This document shows positions 8,522-18,691 of a DNA stretch of 64,000 bases, one piece after another. The position numbers and the translations under genes are program-made. Origin of the DNA: Colwellia sp. 75C3 (GTDB lineage: Bacteria; Pseudomonadota; Gammaproteobacteria; Enterobacterales; Alteromonadaceae); assembly GCF_002836255.1 (NCBI RefSeq), contig NZ_PJAU01000047.1, positions 1 to 64,000 of the forward strand, read 5' to 3'. Each line of letters begins with the position of its first letter. Position 1 is the stretch's first letter. The notes beneath the pieces were generated by a model that did not search any database, was not told the DNA's origin, and worked only from the letters and a program-made list of their open reading frames with translations.

Positions 8522-9214
8522 CTACCACGGTAATGTTTCACCATTTGAGTGTTTAAATACACCTGAATCCGCCATGGTTAAATTATCCATTAAGGCGATT
8601 AGACGCTCTGCTGCAACTGCGGCGCTGATATCACCATTACTTAATATACCACTACTATTTACCATCTCCGTTTGTACATAACCAGGGTGATAAATACCGA
8701 CTGAAATATCTTCATCAGCAAGATCTCTGGCTAATGATACCGCCGCGATATTAAGGGCAACTTTAGACATGCGATAACCGTATCGACCTCCTGAAGTATT
8801 ATCTGTAACTGAGCCCATTCTAGAAGTAATGAAGCCAATTTTACTACCCGAAGATAAGTTAGCTAATAAAGCGTGGCTCAAGAAGAGTGGTGCAACAGCA
8901 TTGACATTAAATTGTTCAACAATTGTTTCTTGGTTCAAATCACTCAATTGCTCGTTACGTAAAATACCGGCATTGTTGATCAATAAATCAATGCTAACAT
9001 CGCTGAGAGCTGATACGGCTTTATCGATGCCAGCTTGTGTCGCAACATCTATTTGCTCTACAACGTTTACGCCAAGCGCATCTAGATCTTTAGAGCTTTG
9101 ACGACAAAGTGCATAAACGGTATCACCACGTTGTTGACAAATGTTAGCCATGGCATAACCGATACCACGATTAGCGCCAGTAATTACAATGGTTTTATGT
9201 GTATTAGTAGACAT
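8522..9214 (-). CDS. Short-chain dehydrogenase/reductase, C-factor (CsgA)-like
   Basis: The 230-residue NAD(P)-dependent oxidoreductase has a Rossmann fold. ITGANRGIG (residues 11-19) is the TGxxxGxG dinucleotide motif and NNAG is also present. The catalytic set is Ser near SRMGSV, with Tyr and Lys in YGYRMSK (YxxxK). The substrate is not predictable. It resembles short C-factor-like SDRs common in marine gammaproteobacteria. It stands between gluQ and pcnB, genes that are adjacent in enterics, so it and the neighbouring repeat element appear to be inserted into a conserved block. Confidence 0.88.
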   Translation of the reverse strand: MSTNTHKTIVITGANRGIGYAMANICQQRGDTVYALCRQSSKDLDALGVNVVEQIDVATQAGIDKAVSALSDVSIDLLINNAGILRNEQLSDLNQETIVEQFNVNAVAPLFLSHALLANLSSGSKIGFITSRMGSVTDNTSGGRYGYRMSKVALNIAAVSLARDLADEDISVGIYHPGYVQTEMVNSSGILSNGDISAAVAAERLIALMDNLTMADSGVFKHSNGETLPW

Positions 9215-9289
9215 TATATTTCCTTTATTTAATGTATTTTAGTCGTTTCGGTATAAGTGATTTAACCGGTGGTATTTTTACCCGTTAGC

Positions 9290-10246
9290 TTAATCAATGT
9301 TTATTTCAACCGCTTTAGGAACATTGCCTCGTTGCCAATTATTTATGGCCCATTTAATTAACTCTTCAACGCTAGCATTATGTAACTCAGGTGCTGGTGA
9401 TTGACCTAAAAATTGTAACGCTGCAATAATGGCTGGCTGTGGTCTGTCATTATCAATAGCAGGCGCTTTATTTTGCTTGCTAAGTTTGTAACCATCGCTG
9501 GTTATTGCTAAGGGAATATGACCGAATAGAGGGGTATTACATTTCAAAAAGCTATTGTTTAATGTTTGATAAAGGGTCAATTGTCTGGCTGTCGGTTCGA
9601 GTAAGTCACAGCCGCGGACAACATGGGTAATACCCTGTGCAATATCATCAGCAACTACGGCAAGCTGGTAAGCGAATAAGCCGTCTTTACGGTGGATAAT
9701 AAAGTCTTCATCAGCTAATTTTTTGTCACAAAGCACATGGCCTTGAAATAGATCATTAAATTGATGTAAACCGTATTGATTAACGAGTCTTAAAGCGCTG
9801 TGTTGGGGCGGATGATTAGCACTAAGACAATGACCTTGATATATACCGCCGATAGCTTTGATCTGAGCGCGAGTGCATTGGCAATAATAACTTAGTTTTT
9901 GTTCTGACAGGTTAGATAAAATATCACGGTAGTATTGAGATTGAGAACTTTGATAAAGCTCGGTTTCATCCCAGTGTAGCCCAAAAGCTTCAAGGCTCGT
10001 TAATATTGCTGTGCTGGCACCTTGTTGTTCACGGGGCGGATCGATATCTTCAATTCGAATTAACCACTTTCCTTGCTTGCCATGATCATTAATAAACGAT
10101 TTAGCATCTAGAAAACTCGCAAGAGCAGCGATAAGGGAACCAAAATGAAGTAAGCCTGAAGGGGATGGAGCAAAGCGACCACGATATTGAGAAGCCTGAT
10201 TGGCCTCCTGTGGTCGCTTGATATGCAAATTTTGCATGTGAACCAT
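9290..10246 (-). CDS. gluQ: Glutamyl-Q tRNA(Asp) synthetase
   Basis: GluQRS activates glutamate and attaches it to queuosine in the anticodon of tRNA(Asp). It is a paralogue of the GluRS catalytic domain without the anticodon-binding region, which fits the 318 residues. RFAPSPSGLLHFGSL carries the HIGH-like motif. YYCQCTRAQI and a later QGHC form the probable zinc site, and KLSKQNKAP is the KMSKS counterpart. Two in-frame ATGs (10246, 10237) are possible. It follows dksA directly, the conserved dksA-gluQ pair. Confidence 0.95.
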   Translation of the reverse strand: MVHMQNLHIKRPQEANQASQYRGRFAPSPSGLLHFGSLIAALASFLDAKSFINDHGKQGKWLIRIEDIDPPREQQGASTAILTSLEAFGLHWDETELYQSSQSQYYRDILSNLSEQKLSYYCQCTRAQIKAIGGIYQGHCLSANHPPQHSALRLVNQYGLHQFNDLFQGHVLCDKKLADEDFIIHRKDGLFAYQLAVVADDIAQGITHVVRGCDLLEPTARQLTLYQTLNNSFLKCNTPLFGHIPLAITSDGYKLSKQNKAPAIDNDRPQPAIIAALQFLGQSPAPELHNASVEELIKWAINNWQRGNVPKAVEINID

Positions 10247-10289
10247 GTCTAGTAAATACTAGCTAGAACTAGGTATGGTTAGCTAATAA

Positions 10290-10736
10290 TTAGCCAGCCA
10301 TTTGACGTTCTTTAATTTCAGCTAACGTTTTACATTCAATACAAAGATCGGCAGTTGGACGGGCTTCTAAACGACGAATACCAATCTCTATACCGCAAGA
10401 TTTGCAAAAACCAAAATCGTCATCTTCAATTAATTGTAACGTTTTTTCAATTTTCTTGATAAGTTTACGTTCACGGTCTCGTGTACGTAATTCAAGACTG
10501 AACTCTTCTTCTTGAGCTGCTCTATCCACAGGATCTGGAAAGTTTGCTGCTTCATCTTGCATATGCGAAACAGTACGATCAACTTCTTCCCGTAATTGTA
10601 AGCGCCAAGCATCTAAAATCTTTTTAAAATGCTCTTGTTGAGGCTCTTCCATGTACTCTTCGCCAGCTTTTTCTTGATATGGCGCAACGCCTGCTAAGGC
10701 AAGGATACCTAATGGCTTGTGTTTACTTTTTGGCAT
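10290..10736 (-). CDS. dksA: RNA polymerase-binding transcription factor DksA
   Basis: DksA binds the RNA polymerase secondary channel and, with ppGpp, mediates the stringent response. The product has 148 residues from the ATG at 10736, which has a GGAG Shine-Dalgarno; an upstream in-frame start at 10823 would add 29 unrelated residues. A coiled-coil hairpin carries the tip acids D68 and D71 (FPDPVDRAA), equivalent to E. coli D71 and D74. A four-Cys zinc finger is formed by C111, C114, C132 and C135. Similarity to E. coli is very high. The 274 bp upstream (10737-11010) hold nothing else I can name. Confidence 0.98.
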   Translation of the reverse strand: MPKSKHKPLGILALAGVAPYQEKAGEEYMEEPQQEHFKKILDAWRLQLREEVDRTVSHMQDEAANFPDPVDRAAQEEEFSLELRTRDRERKLIKKIEKTLQLIEDDDFGFCKSCGIEIGIRRLEARPTADLCIECKTLAEIKERQMAG

Positions 10737-11010
10737 GCTTATTCTCCAAATGCTACATAGACCAAGGCGATTTACTAATATACCACGTTTAAGGTGGTAT
10801 GGTGCCTTTGTTGTAAGTACCAATATTTTTATATATGACCCGATTAATCAGGACTATATTGTGTCGCTCATGATAAAAATCAACAAATTAGTTAAAATAA
10901 ATATTTTATCTAATTTTATCAACTAGTTAATGGTAATGGTAATTTTTATTCTGTTATTTAAACATTTTTAGCAAGCTCTTTTAGCAAATTTCAGTGGTAC
11001 TAGTCAATAT

Positions 11011-11724
11011 TTATCGTTCAATAAAGGGAATATTTTCAATTAAATTAATATCTAGCTCTCCGTTTTCGAGGGTGAACCCAGCTTTATAGGCTATTATTTC
11101 AACGCCAGCAGCTTTGGCCTCTTCGAGTAACTTTGCATAGGTTGGATCAATATGACTCGCGGCAGAAATAGCATTAATACCGGAATGCAAAACGGCAAAT
11201 AATAATACGGCTCTATGTCCCTGTGCGACCATGTCCATTAATTCACGTAAGTGTTTTTGACCGCGCGTGGTAACCGCATCAGGGAAGTAACCATGACCTT
11301 TGTCTAATAAAGTAACTGACTTTACTTCAATGTAGGTGTCAGGCGCATGAATATAGGTTGCTAAAAAATCAACTCGACTGTTCTCATTTCCATATTTCAC
11401 TTCTCGTTTTAATTCATCAAAGCCAGATAGTTCACTGATCAAACCTTTGTTTAATGCCTCTTCGACCAGTTGGTTGGCGCGTAAGGTATTTACGCAAATA
11501 AAGTGGTCATTCTGGGTTTGGTTGATTTCCCAACTAAAGGGATATTTTCGTTTCGTGTTGGTTGACGTACTATACCAAACGGTATCATCAGGCTCAGCAC
11601 AGCCTTTCATTGCACCTGTGTTAGCACAATGTATAGTCGTTTCTTCCCCACTGGGAAGTTCAATGTCGGCGAGAAAACGTTTGTAACGCTTAATTAATTT
11701 TGCTGATTGCAGTTGAAGTATCAT
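11011..11724 (-). CDS. sfsA: Sugar fermentation stimulation protein SfsA
   Basis: The 237 residues match the family length (E. coli 234). Typical segments are [12 protein letters not shown] near the N-terminus, [29 protein letters not shown] and [13 protein letters not shown]. The last three resemble a PD-(D/E)xK nuclease-like core. SfsA was described as a nucleic-acid-binding protein affecting maltose metabolism, but its biochemical role is unclear. Position next to dksA is conserved in enterics. Confidence 0.95.
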   Translation of the reverse strand: MILQLQSAKLIKRYKRFLADIELPSGEETTIHCANTGAMKGCAEPDDTVWYSTSTNTKRKYPFSWEINQTQNDHFICVNTLRANQLVEEALNKGLISELSGFDELKREVKYGNENSRVDFLATYIHAPDTYIEVKSVTLLDKGHGYFPDAVTTRGQKHLRELMDMVAQGHRAVLLFAVLHSGINAISAASHIDPTYAKLLEEAKAAGVEIIAYKAGFTLENGELDINLIENIPFIER

Positions 11725-11795
11725 ATTAAAATGAGCTAATTAGGGGCTATTGAACTTTAGCTAATCATAACGTAATTTTTTATTGGCATAGTTAT

Positions 11796-12239
11796 TTAAT
11801 TAACTCGCGCTGTTTTTCGTTGTTTATTTTTTAATAATATTGCTTGCTCTATAAAACCATTGAGCCAATCGGTAGCACTTTCCCTATCGCTGAAAACATG
11901 AAATTCTATTTGGCAGTCGTGATAGATACGCTGTAATTGCATTTGTTGCATATCCGCATAGGCGCTATTTAAAATAACAACAGCGATAGCAATCATGCCT
12001 TTTTTTTGTCTATATTGAGTTGTTTCTCTTAATTGTTGTTCAGCATCAGGAGTAAAAACACTATTACCACGAAAGGTGATTAATGAGCCCCACGGTTCAC
12101 CACTCATTTGTTCGGTTAGCTGTTTTATATCTTGATGGTACTTTTCTGCTGTAACCTCATTAAACGGTCCATGTGCATCGACTAATAAAATATTGTTTTG
12201 TTGCTCAATAACATAACGTCCATGTGCTGAGTATTCCAT
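11796..12239 (-). CDS. Small conserved protein, STAS-like
   Basis: The product is a 147-residue soluble protein without signal peptide or membrane segment. The order is a short strand-rich N-terminus (GRYVIEQQNNILLVDAHG), a helix with EKYHQDIKQL, a strand SLITFRG, then a second helix and AIAVVILNSAYAD. This strand/helix alternation resembles STAS/SpoIIAA-like folds, as seen in several uncharacterised gammaproteobacterial proteins, but I cannot assign a family firmly. The start is secure: AGAGGAG precedes the ATG at 12239. Its role is unknown. Confidence 0.65.
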   Translation of the reverse strand: MEYSAHGRYVIEQQNNILLVDAHGPFNEVTAEKYHQDIKQLTEQMSGEPWGSLITFRGNSVFTPDAEQQLRETTQYRQKKGMIAIAVVILNSAYADMQQMQLQRIYHDCQIEFHVFSDRESATDWLNGFIEQAILLKNKQRKTARVN

Positions 12240-12425
12240 GGTAACTCCTCTCTGATTAGTTCTGATTAGTAGAAGGGGAACGTTTAGTAATAACAGGCTT
12301 TAAATAACTTGCCAAGTAAGCAGATAAATTTTTATTTGCAAGTTTTTTACATATTTATTTAGTTTCTTAATTATCGTTCATAATTAAATGTAAGTGGCTG
12401 TTATTGTTGCTATGTTTAGGGAACG

Positions 12426-12911
12426 TTATTTCCAACCTAACTGCTGCTCAAAATCTTGGTCTAGTTTTATAGCAAACTCTTTTGCGTGCATTGCCACTTG
12501 CTCTAATTTTTTCTCCTCTTCATTTTGTGGTTCAAATTTAGGAACTTTTACCGGATAACCACTTTCATCAGTTGCCATGAAAGTAATGAAACATCGGTTG
12601 GTAACGACATAACTATGTTCTTTAGGGTCACAGGCTCTCACGACCACATAAATGTGCATGCTACTACGCCCAGTGTGTACTATCTGAGCTGTGACTGTAA
12701 TCATTTGACCGACTAATATCGGACGAATAAAGCGGATACCATTAGCAGAAATAGTCACACTGTAACGTTTACTCCATTTTGCAGCGCAAGCATAAGACGC
12801 TTGGTCTATCCATTTCATTACCATGCCGCCATGAACCTTACCGCCAAAGTTAACGTCTGTAGGCTCAGCTAAAAAACAAAATTCAACCACATTATCGAGA
12901 GACTTTTTCAT
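12426..12911 (-). CDS. Acyl-CoA thioesterase, hotdog fold (YciA/ACOT type)
   Basis: The 161-residue protein hydrolyses acyl-CoA by family inference. FGGKVHGGMVMKWIDQASYACA is the hotdog helix region; the catalytic acidic residue is the Asp in MKWIDQ. VTISANGIRFIRPILVGQ and the TGRSSMHIYVVV strand follow. The charged C-terminal tail is typical of the group. Cellular substrates cannot be deduced. It is divergent from hrpB. The 186 bp between it and the STAS-like gene contain no recognised feature. Confidence 0.9.
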   Translation of the reverse strand: MKKSLDNVVEFCFLAEPTDVNFGGKVHGGMVMKWIDQASYACAAKWSKRYSVTISANGIRFIRPILVGQMITVTAQIVHTGRSSMHIYVVVRACDPKEHSYVVTNRCFITFMATDESGYPVKVPKFEPQNEEEKKLEQVAMHAKEFAIKLDQDFEQQLGWK

Positions 12912-13045
12912 TTAATAGACACCTTTAAAGCGTATTTAGTCGAAGATATATCAATTATAGACAAATTCAATTGCTTATCGAGTTATGCCCGACAAGTAAT
13001 AATTGTTATGATAATAGCCATTATATTAATAACTATATTTTATCG

Positions 13046-15577
13046 ATGGCCGTGACTACTTCATTACCCATAGAGGCAATTAAACAACAATTTTGCCAAA
13101 CTCTTGATGAGCAAAATACCCTTATTTTATCGGCTCCACCAGGAGCAGGTAAATCAACGTGTTTACCTTTATGGTTATTGACGTTGCCAAGTTTGGCTAA
13201 TAAAAAAATTTATTTACTACAACCTAGACGTTTAGCCGTTAAAAACATAGCAATATTCCTAGCAAAACAACTCAATGAAAAAGTAGGCGAAACCATTGGT
13301 TATCGGTTACGTAACGACAGTAAAACGTCAGCGAAAACGCGTCTTGAAGTCATTACTGAAGGCATCTTAACGCAGATTATTCAAAAAGATGCCGAACTCT
13401 TAGATACCGCGTTAGTAGTTTTTGATGAATTTCATGAGAGAAGTTTACAGGGGGATTTAGCCTTTGCGCTCACCCGCGAAGTACAAACCGAGCTGCGCGA
13501 TGATTTAAAAATATTGCTCATGTCTGCAACGCTAGATATCGAGTATTTAAGCCAAGCATTGCCCGATGCTCATATATTGAATAGTGAAGGGCGAAGCTAT
13601 CCGATAGAGGTGAGTTATCAAGCTCCTAGGGGACATCAACGTTGGCGTGAACATGCATTGACGGTGATCAAAGATAAAATGTTTGATCATATGGGATCAA
13701 TCTTAGTTTTTTTACCTGGTGTCGCCGATATTCGTTTTTTACTTGAACGTTTGATGGCCCATCAAACGCAAGGTGTGAAAGTTTGTCCTTTATTTGGTGA
13801 ATTGAGTCTCAAGGAACAACAGCAAGCAATAGCACCTTGTGAAAATGGCCACCGTAAAATTGTTTTAGCGACTAATATCGCAGAAACATCACTGACCATT
13901 GATGGTATTGATCTTGTTATTGATTGCGGGCTTGAAAAAGTGGCTGTGTTTGATAGTGCCAGTTTGATGAATAAACTCATGCAAAAGCAAATATCAAAAG
14001 CGTCAGCGGTACAAAGAGCAGGGCGAGCAGGGCGATTAATGCCTGGGCATTGTATCCGTTTATATGGCAAAGATGATTTTGAGCGCAGACCGCTGCACAG
14101 CGTTAATGATATTCAACAAGCCGATTTACTACCGACCTTGATTGAAGCCGCTCGATGGGGCGTTTCTACTTTAGCTGACTTACCTTTATTAGAACTTCCG
14201 AGTAAGGTTAAAGAGCAACAAGCTTGGCAAGAGTTACAAAGTCTAGCCATTGTCGATAATAAATATGTACTCACCAAACACGGTGAAAAAGCGTCCAATT
14301 TACCTTGCCATCCACGTTTCGCTCACATGATTTTAATGGCACAAGCGAAAGGGCAGAATATAACTATCTTAGCTTGTTTGATTGCAGCGTTACTCGAGGA
14401 ACGTGATATTTTCAAAGGTGAGCAATCTAAATTCGATTGTGATCTAGTGCACCGATTACAATTATTAATTCAGCATAAGAGTAATAAAAACCCCTTGTTA
14501 GAACGGATTTTATTACAGGCAAATCGACTCGCTCAAAATTTACAATTACGTTTTAACGTACATTCCTTAGATTTATCAAAGACTGGTATATTAATCGCTT
14601 ATGCTTATCCAGAACGGGTGGCGAAAGCTAGGATTAATCATGGTGAATATATTTGCGTAAATGGCAAAGGGGCATCAGTTAATGAACAAGATGCCTTAGC
14701 AAGTGAAGACTTTATTGTTATTGCTCAAACGAGCCAAGATGATAATCAGTTAACTGTACGGCTAGCGAGTCAAATTAGTCTAGTCGAAATAACTGATGTT
14801 TTTTCGGCACAAATTAAGACGCAAGATATTGCAAACTTTGATAGCAAGAGCGGTAGAATTATCGCTAAAAGACAAACTACATTGGGCGGAATAGCCTTAT
14901 CAGAACAGCCACTAAAACAAGAAGTCACGACAGAAACAATTAGTGCTATGTGGTGTGAACTGGTGATGAAAAAAGGCTTGAGTTTTTTACCCTGGCAAGC
15001 CAAAGATTTAGCGCTCAAGGCTCGTTGGCAATGGTTAAATCAATACTTTCCTGAATATGATTTAGCGGTTATTGATGATAATCGACTATTAGAAAAACTA
15101 AGTACTTGGTTTGCGCCATTTGTTGGTGAGATAAAAAATAAAGCACAACTAGCCAAGCTGGATTTATCACAAATGTTATTGTCTTTACTTAGTTATCAAA
15201 AACAAAAAATATTAAGCCAAGCAGCGCCTACTGTTTATGTAGGACCGACAGGAAGACATTGCCCTATTAGTTATTCTCAAGATAAGTCGCCAAAAGTGTC
15301 ATTGCCGATGCAAGAGTTATACGGCTTAACAGAAACACCGAGTATTGGTGTTGTCGAAGGCATAGCTGGAGGAAATCAAAGTGTGCCCTTATTGTTAGAA
15401 TTGCTTTCACCCGCGCAACGACCTATTCAAGTAACACAAGATTTAGTTACCTTTTGGTCTGGTAGCTATCAAGCCGTGCAAAAAGACATGAAAAGCCGTT
15501 ATCCTAGACATTATTGGCCAGACGATCCTGTTAATGCTAAGGCAACCAATAAAATGAAACGACATCTAAAACTCTGA
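13046..15577 (+). CDS. hrpB: ATP-dependent RNA helicase HrpB (DEAH family)
   Basis: The protein has 843 residues. Walker A is APPGAGKST (30-38). Motif II is DEFH (127-130), the HrpB variant of DEAH. Motif III is SATL and motif VI is QRAGRAGR. A helicase-associated region and the C-terminal HrpB domain follow (GPTGRHCPISY, PRHYWPDDP near the end). The ATG at 13046 begins MAVTTSLPIEAI, the normal family start; an upstream TTG at 12971 would add an unrelated 25 residues. It precedes mrcB as in E. coli. The RNA substrate is unknown. Confidence 0.95.
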   Translation: MAVTTSLPIEAIKQQFCQTLDEQNTLILSAPPGAGKSTCLPLWLLTLPSLANKKIYLLQPRRLAVKNIAIFLAKQLNEKVGETIGYRLRNDSKTSAKTRLEVITEGILTQIIQKDAELLDTALVVFDEFHERSLQGDLAFALTREVQTELRDDLKILLMSATLDIEYLSQALPDAHILNSEGRSYPIEVSYQAPRGHQRWREHALTVIKDKMFDHMGSILVFLPGVADIRFLLERLMAHQTQGVKVCPLFGELSLKEQQQAIAPCENGHRKIVLATNIAETSLTIDGIDLVIDCGLEKVAVFDSASLMNKLMQKQISKASAVQRAGRAGRLMPGHCIRLYGKDDFERRPLHSVNDIQQADLLPTLIEAARWGVSTLADLPLLELPSKVKEQQAWQELQSLAIVDNKYVLTKHGEKASNLPCHPRFAHMILMAQAKGQNITILACLIAALLEERDIFKGEQSKFDCDLVHRLQLLIQHKSNKNPLLERILLQANRLAQNLQLRFNVHSLDLSKTGILIAYAYPERVAKARINHGEYICVNGKGASVNEQDALASEDFIVIAQTSQDDNQLTVRLASQISLVEITDVFSAQIKTQDIANFDSKSGRIIAKRQTTLGGIALSEQPLKQEVTTETISAMWCELVMKKGLSFLPWQAKDLALKARWQWLNQYFPEYDLAVIDDNRLLEKLSTWFAPFVGEIKNKAQLAKLDLSQMLLSLLSYQKQKILSQAAPTVYVGPTGRHCPISYSQDKSPKVSLPMQELYGLTETPSIGVVEGIAGGNQSVPLLLELLSPAQRPIQVTQDLVTFWSGSYQAVQKDMKSRYPRHYWPDDPVNAKATNKMKRHLKL

Positions 15578-15599
15578 TAACTCAGCATATCGAAAAATA

Positions 15600-17909
15600 A
15601 TGCCAAAAATTAAAATAAAAAAACGTAGCACAGCAGTGAAAAAAGAAAAATCAATATTACGTAAAACCGCTATGACGTTAGGCAAGTTAATGATTGCCGG
15701 TCTATTTACGTTAGGAATTTTCTGCATTTACCTTGATGCTAAGGTAAGACAAACATTTGAAGGTCAGCGCTGGCAAGTGCCTGTACAAGTGTACGGTCAA
15801 ATCGAAACATTGCAGTTAGGTGAACAAGCTAATTTGGAAGAAATAGCCCAATCACTAAAAATTAATAACTATCAGAAAGTGAAGTTTGCCACGCGAGCGG
15901 GGCAATTTTCTCAATCGGTAGAGCGTTTAAATATCTTTCAGCGAGCATTCGATTTCACTGATGGTACTAACAACACGCAGCAACTGAGTATTGAAGTTGT
16001 TAGCGATATTGTTGTTTCCTTGAGTGTGGATGAGCAGCCTGTTGCCACTGTAATGCTTGAGCCACAATTACTGGCACGTTTAGTTCCTGATAATAAAGAA
16101 GATCGTGTCTTGGTGTCGCTAGAAGAGTTACCTAGCCAATTAATTGATACATTGTTGCTTATTGAAGATCGCGATTTTTATCATCACCATGGCGTATCAC
16201 CTGTTGGGATTTTTAGAGCGTTATTCAATAATATCCGTGCAGGGCGCACGGTGCAGGGCGGTAGTACGTTAACACAACAGCTAGCTAAAAATATGTTTCT
16301 TAGTCGAGAGCGGACACTTTCTCGGAAAATTAAAGAAGCGCTAATGGCGGTGATTTTAGAGTTAAGGTACAGTAAAGATCAACTACTAGAAGCTTATATT
16401 AATGAAGTGTACTTAGGGCAAAACTATGCCAACGGTGTCTATGGCTTTGGCTTGGCTGCGCAATTTTACTTTGGTAAAAAAATTAATGAATTAAGTCATG
16501 GTCAAATGGCTTTATTGATAGCCCAAGTTAAAGGCCCAAGTTATTACGACCCATGGCGTCATCCAAAACGTGCAATAGAACGACGAGATCTTATTCTCAG
16601 GCTTATGTTTGAACAACACATGTTATCACTGGTCGATTTTGAGCAGGCTGCAGAGTCAGAATTATCTGTTAGAGTGCAACGTCGTTTAGCTAAAAAAAAG
16701 TACCCAGCCTATTTGCAGCTAGTCAGCGCGGAACTAAATCAGCATCTTTCAAGTGTTACCCAAAAATCTGGTATCAAAGTCTTCACTGGCTTCTCGCACC
16801 GCAGTCAGCAGTTATTAGAGCAGAGTGTTGCTCAGCAACTGCCCTTACTTGAGCGCAAGTATAAACAAAGCGATTTAGAAGCGGCAATGATAGTCACTGA
16901 TATCAATAGTGGCGAGATTCGAGCGTTAGTTGGTGGCCGAGAAAGTGGTTATGCCGGTTTTAATCGTGCACTTAATGCAAAACGACATATCGGTTCATTA
17001 ATCAAACCAGCGATTTATGTCGCGGCACTTGAGCGTTATCAACAATATAATTTTGCTACTATTTTAGATGATAAAGCGATTACCCTAAAAAAAGGCTCAG
17101 GTAAAAAATGGCAACCTAAAAACTATGATGGAAAATACCGAGGGCAGGTATCGTTAATCGAAGGTTTAGTATACTCCCTTAATATACCAACGATTAATCT
17201 GGGCATGAGTTTAGGCCTAACCAGTGTAGCTGACGTTATTAAAGCACTTGGCTATCAACATCACCTGCAAATGCGTCCGTCAGTTTTATTAGGTGCTGTT
17301 AATATGTCGCCATTGGAAATTAACCAGTTATATTTAGCGATTGCAAATAAAGGTTATTACCAAAAGAGCCATACTATCACTAAAATACTGTCCTCAAAAA
17401 ATGAGACACTCTGGCAAAAAGAGCAAGTAAGTGAGCAGCGACTATCAAGCCAAGCAGCTTACTTGCTTGATTACGCCTTAGAGCAAGTCACTCAAGTGGG
17501 CACTGCTAGATCACTCACTTGGCGTTTAGATAATAAGAGAGTTGCGGGTAAAACGGGTACCAGTAATGCCTTACGAGATAGTTGGTTTATCGGCTATGAC
17601 AACAAACACTTAATCACAACCTGGTTGGGAAAAGATAATAACAAGCCAACAGGGTTAACAGGAAGTAGTGGAGCGCTACCATTGTTTGCCGATTTCATGA
17701 AGCGGCAAGGTGTAGTAAATAAAATTGAAGATAAACCCGAAGGCATTGTAGTTACCTTATTTGAACAACAAACGGGTAATGCAGTAACAGAAGAATGTGC
17801 TAATACTGTCATCTATCCAGCGGTTGAAAACGGAATAGTTACTTCGAAAGAATGTTTACAAGAAAAAGTTGATCGTCGTTCTTGGTTTGAAAAAGTTTTT
17901 GGTGATTAG
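15600..17909 (+). CDS. mrcB: Penicillin-binding protein 1B (bifunctional peptidoglycan synthase)
   Basis: This 769-residue inner-membrane protein polymerises and crosslinks peptidoglycan in the periplasm. A basic N-terminus and one transmembrane helix (about 27-44) precede a UB2H-like region (about 60-145). The GT51 domain has catalytic E189 in EDRDFYHHHG and GGSTLTQQLAKN (220-231). The transpeptidase domain has SLIK (S466 nucleophile, K469), SLN (526-528) and KTGT (651-654). All catalytic motifs are intact. The start is 22 bp after hrpB, so the two are probably cotranscribed. An inverted repeat follows at 17947. Confidence 0.97.
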   Translation: MPKIKIKKRSTAVKKEKSILRKTAMTLGKLMIAGLFTLGIFCIYLDAKVRQTFEGQRWQVPVQVYGQIETLQLGEQANLEEIAQSLKINNYQKVKFATRAGQFSQSVERLNIFQRAFDFTDGTNNTQQLSIEVVSDIVVSLSVDEQPVATVMLEPQLLARLVPDNKEDRVLVSLEELPSQLIDTLLLIEDRDFYHHHGVSPVGIFRALFNNIRAGRTVQGGSTLTQQLAKNMFLSRERTLSRKIKEALMAVILELRYSKDQLLEAYINEVYLGQNYANGVYGFGLAAQFYFGKKINELSHGQMALLIAQVKGPSYYDPWRHPKRAIERRDLILRLMFEQHMLSLVDFEQAAESELSVRVQRRLAKKKYPAYLQLVSAELNQHLSSVTQKSGIKVFTGFSHRSQQLLEQSVAQQLPLLERKYKQSDLEAAMIVTDINSGEIRALVGGRESGYAGFNRALNAKRHIGSLIKPAIYVAALERYQQYNFATILDDKAITLKKGSGKKWQPKNYDGKYRGQVSLIEGLVYSLNIPTINLGMSLGLTSVADVIKALGYQHHLQMRPSVLLGAVNMSPLEINQLYLAIANKGYYQKSHTITKILSSKNETLWQKEQVSEQRLSSQAAYLLDYALEQVTQVGTARSLTWRLDNKRVAGKTGTSNALRDSWFIGYDNKHLITTWLGKDNNKPTGLTGSSGALPLFADFMKRQGVVNKIEDKPEGIVVTLFEQQTGNAVTEECANTVIYPAVENGIVTSKECLQEKVDRRSWFEKVFGD

Positions 17910-17946
17910 TCATTTTTTAATTTTTTAGTTTATTAGCGGTAAATAT

Positions 17947-17976
17947 GAACGCTCAATAATATCCTGTTGAGCGTTC
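17947..17976. terminator. Hairpin between convergent mrcB and DUF3718 genes
   Basis: GAACGCTCAA (17947-17956) pairs with TTGAGCGTTC (17967-17976), a 10-bp perfect stem with a 10-nt loop. It sits between two gene ends that face each other. The U-tract is short, so the terminator call is moderate. Confidence 0.55.
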
Positions 17977-17992
17977 TTATTTAGCCATCATA

Positions 17993-18337
17993 TTAAAAAG
18001 TTACTTTTACTTTTGATAAGGCTGCAACATCAGTGATGCTAACATTACCAATACTTCTTTGTAATCTCGCTGCTGTTTTCTCTGCACCATTGCTTTGAGC
18101 GAAACTAATTACATCTTCTCCATTACACATTAATTTTAAAGCGACGGTTTTAGTTTGTAAGCGGTAAGATTTGGTTGTGCTGTTAAGTTTTAAAAGACTA
18201 TCACTTTTCGCTGCTTTACAAACGTCGATTAAGGCTTTTTCCATATAAGGTGTCATTGCTGCTTGGCTTGGTAAACTCATAGCTAAAACAGGTAAAGCGG
18301 CGGTAAGAGCAAGTAATGTTTTTTTGAAAGTAGTCAT
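17993..18337 (-). CDS. DUF3718 domain protein, exported
   Basis: The 114-residue protein has a clear signal peptide (KKTLLALTAALPVLAMSLPSQA) and a short mature part. CKAAKSDSLLKLNSTTKSYRL and a second Cys in LMCNGEDVISFAQSNGA follow the DUF3718 pattern, a small periplasmic family found mainly in Alteromonadales. The two mature cysteines could form a disulphide. The function of the family is unknown. It is a single-gene unit, convergent with mrcB. Confidence 0.8.
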   Translation of the reverse strand: MTTFKKTLLALTAALPVLAMSLPSQAAMTPYMEKALIDVCKAAKSDSLLKLNSTTKSYRLQTKTVALKLMCNGEDVISFAQSNGAEKTAARLQRSIGNVSITDVAALSKVKVTF

Positions 18338-18665
18338 GGTAATTCTCCAGAGAGTTATTGTATATCGTTAGTGTTTTGTTCGGCCTAGTTATGTAAGGCA
18401 CATCATAATAGTGGACCCTTTTTAGTAAAAAGTTGTAACCATTCACCCAGAGAATGTAAGTAAAAATCAAGCGTTAAATAGTGTATTTTTGCTAAGTCAT
18501 TGATTGTCTGTTTGTTCAATAATTAATGTTGTGCCTTGCTGACATTAATATTTACATTTGGTGTTATTTTGACATACGAAAGCTGGTGTAGACGTGATTA
18601 AACTTGCGATGATTGGCTTGTTGTTAAATGTTTATATTGAGCACCATTTTTGAAATAGCTAGGTT

Positions 18666-18685
18666 AACTGGTTTTATATACAGTT
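18666..18685. promoter_or_regulatory. LexA (SOS) box upstream of yebG
   Basis: AACTGGTTTTATATACAGTT fits the gammaproteobacterial LexA consensus CTG-N10-CAG with an AT-rich alternating core and flanking AA/TT. It lies 7 bp upstream of a TTGATT-N16-TATAAT promoter for a YebG homologue, and E. coli yebG is an SOS gene. The rest of 18338-18791 shows no other gene. Confidence 0.8.
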
Positions 18686-18691
18686 TTTGTT

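Noticed and set aside
8046-8681. Several 80-residue frames around the repeat element before the SDR gene
   Set aside because: They lie in or across the inverted-repeat element, have no recognisable domains, and one overlaps the SDR gene antisense.
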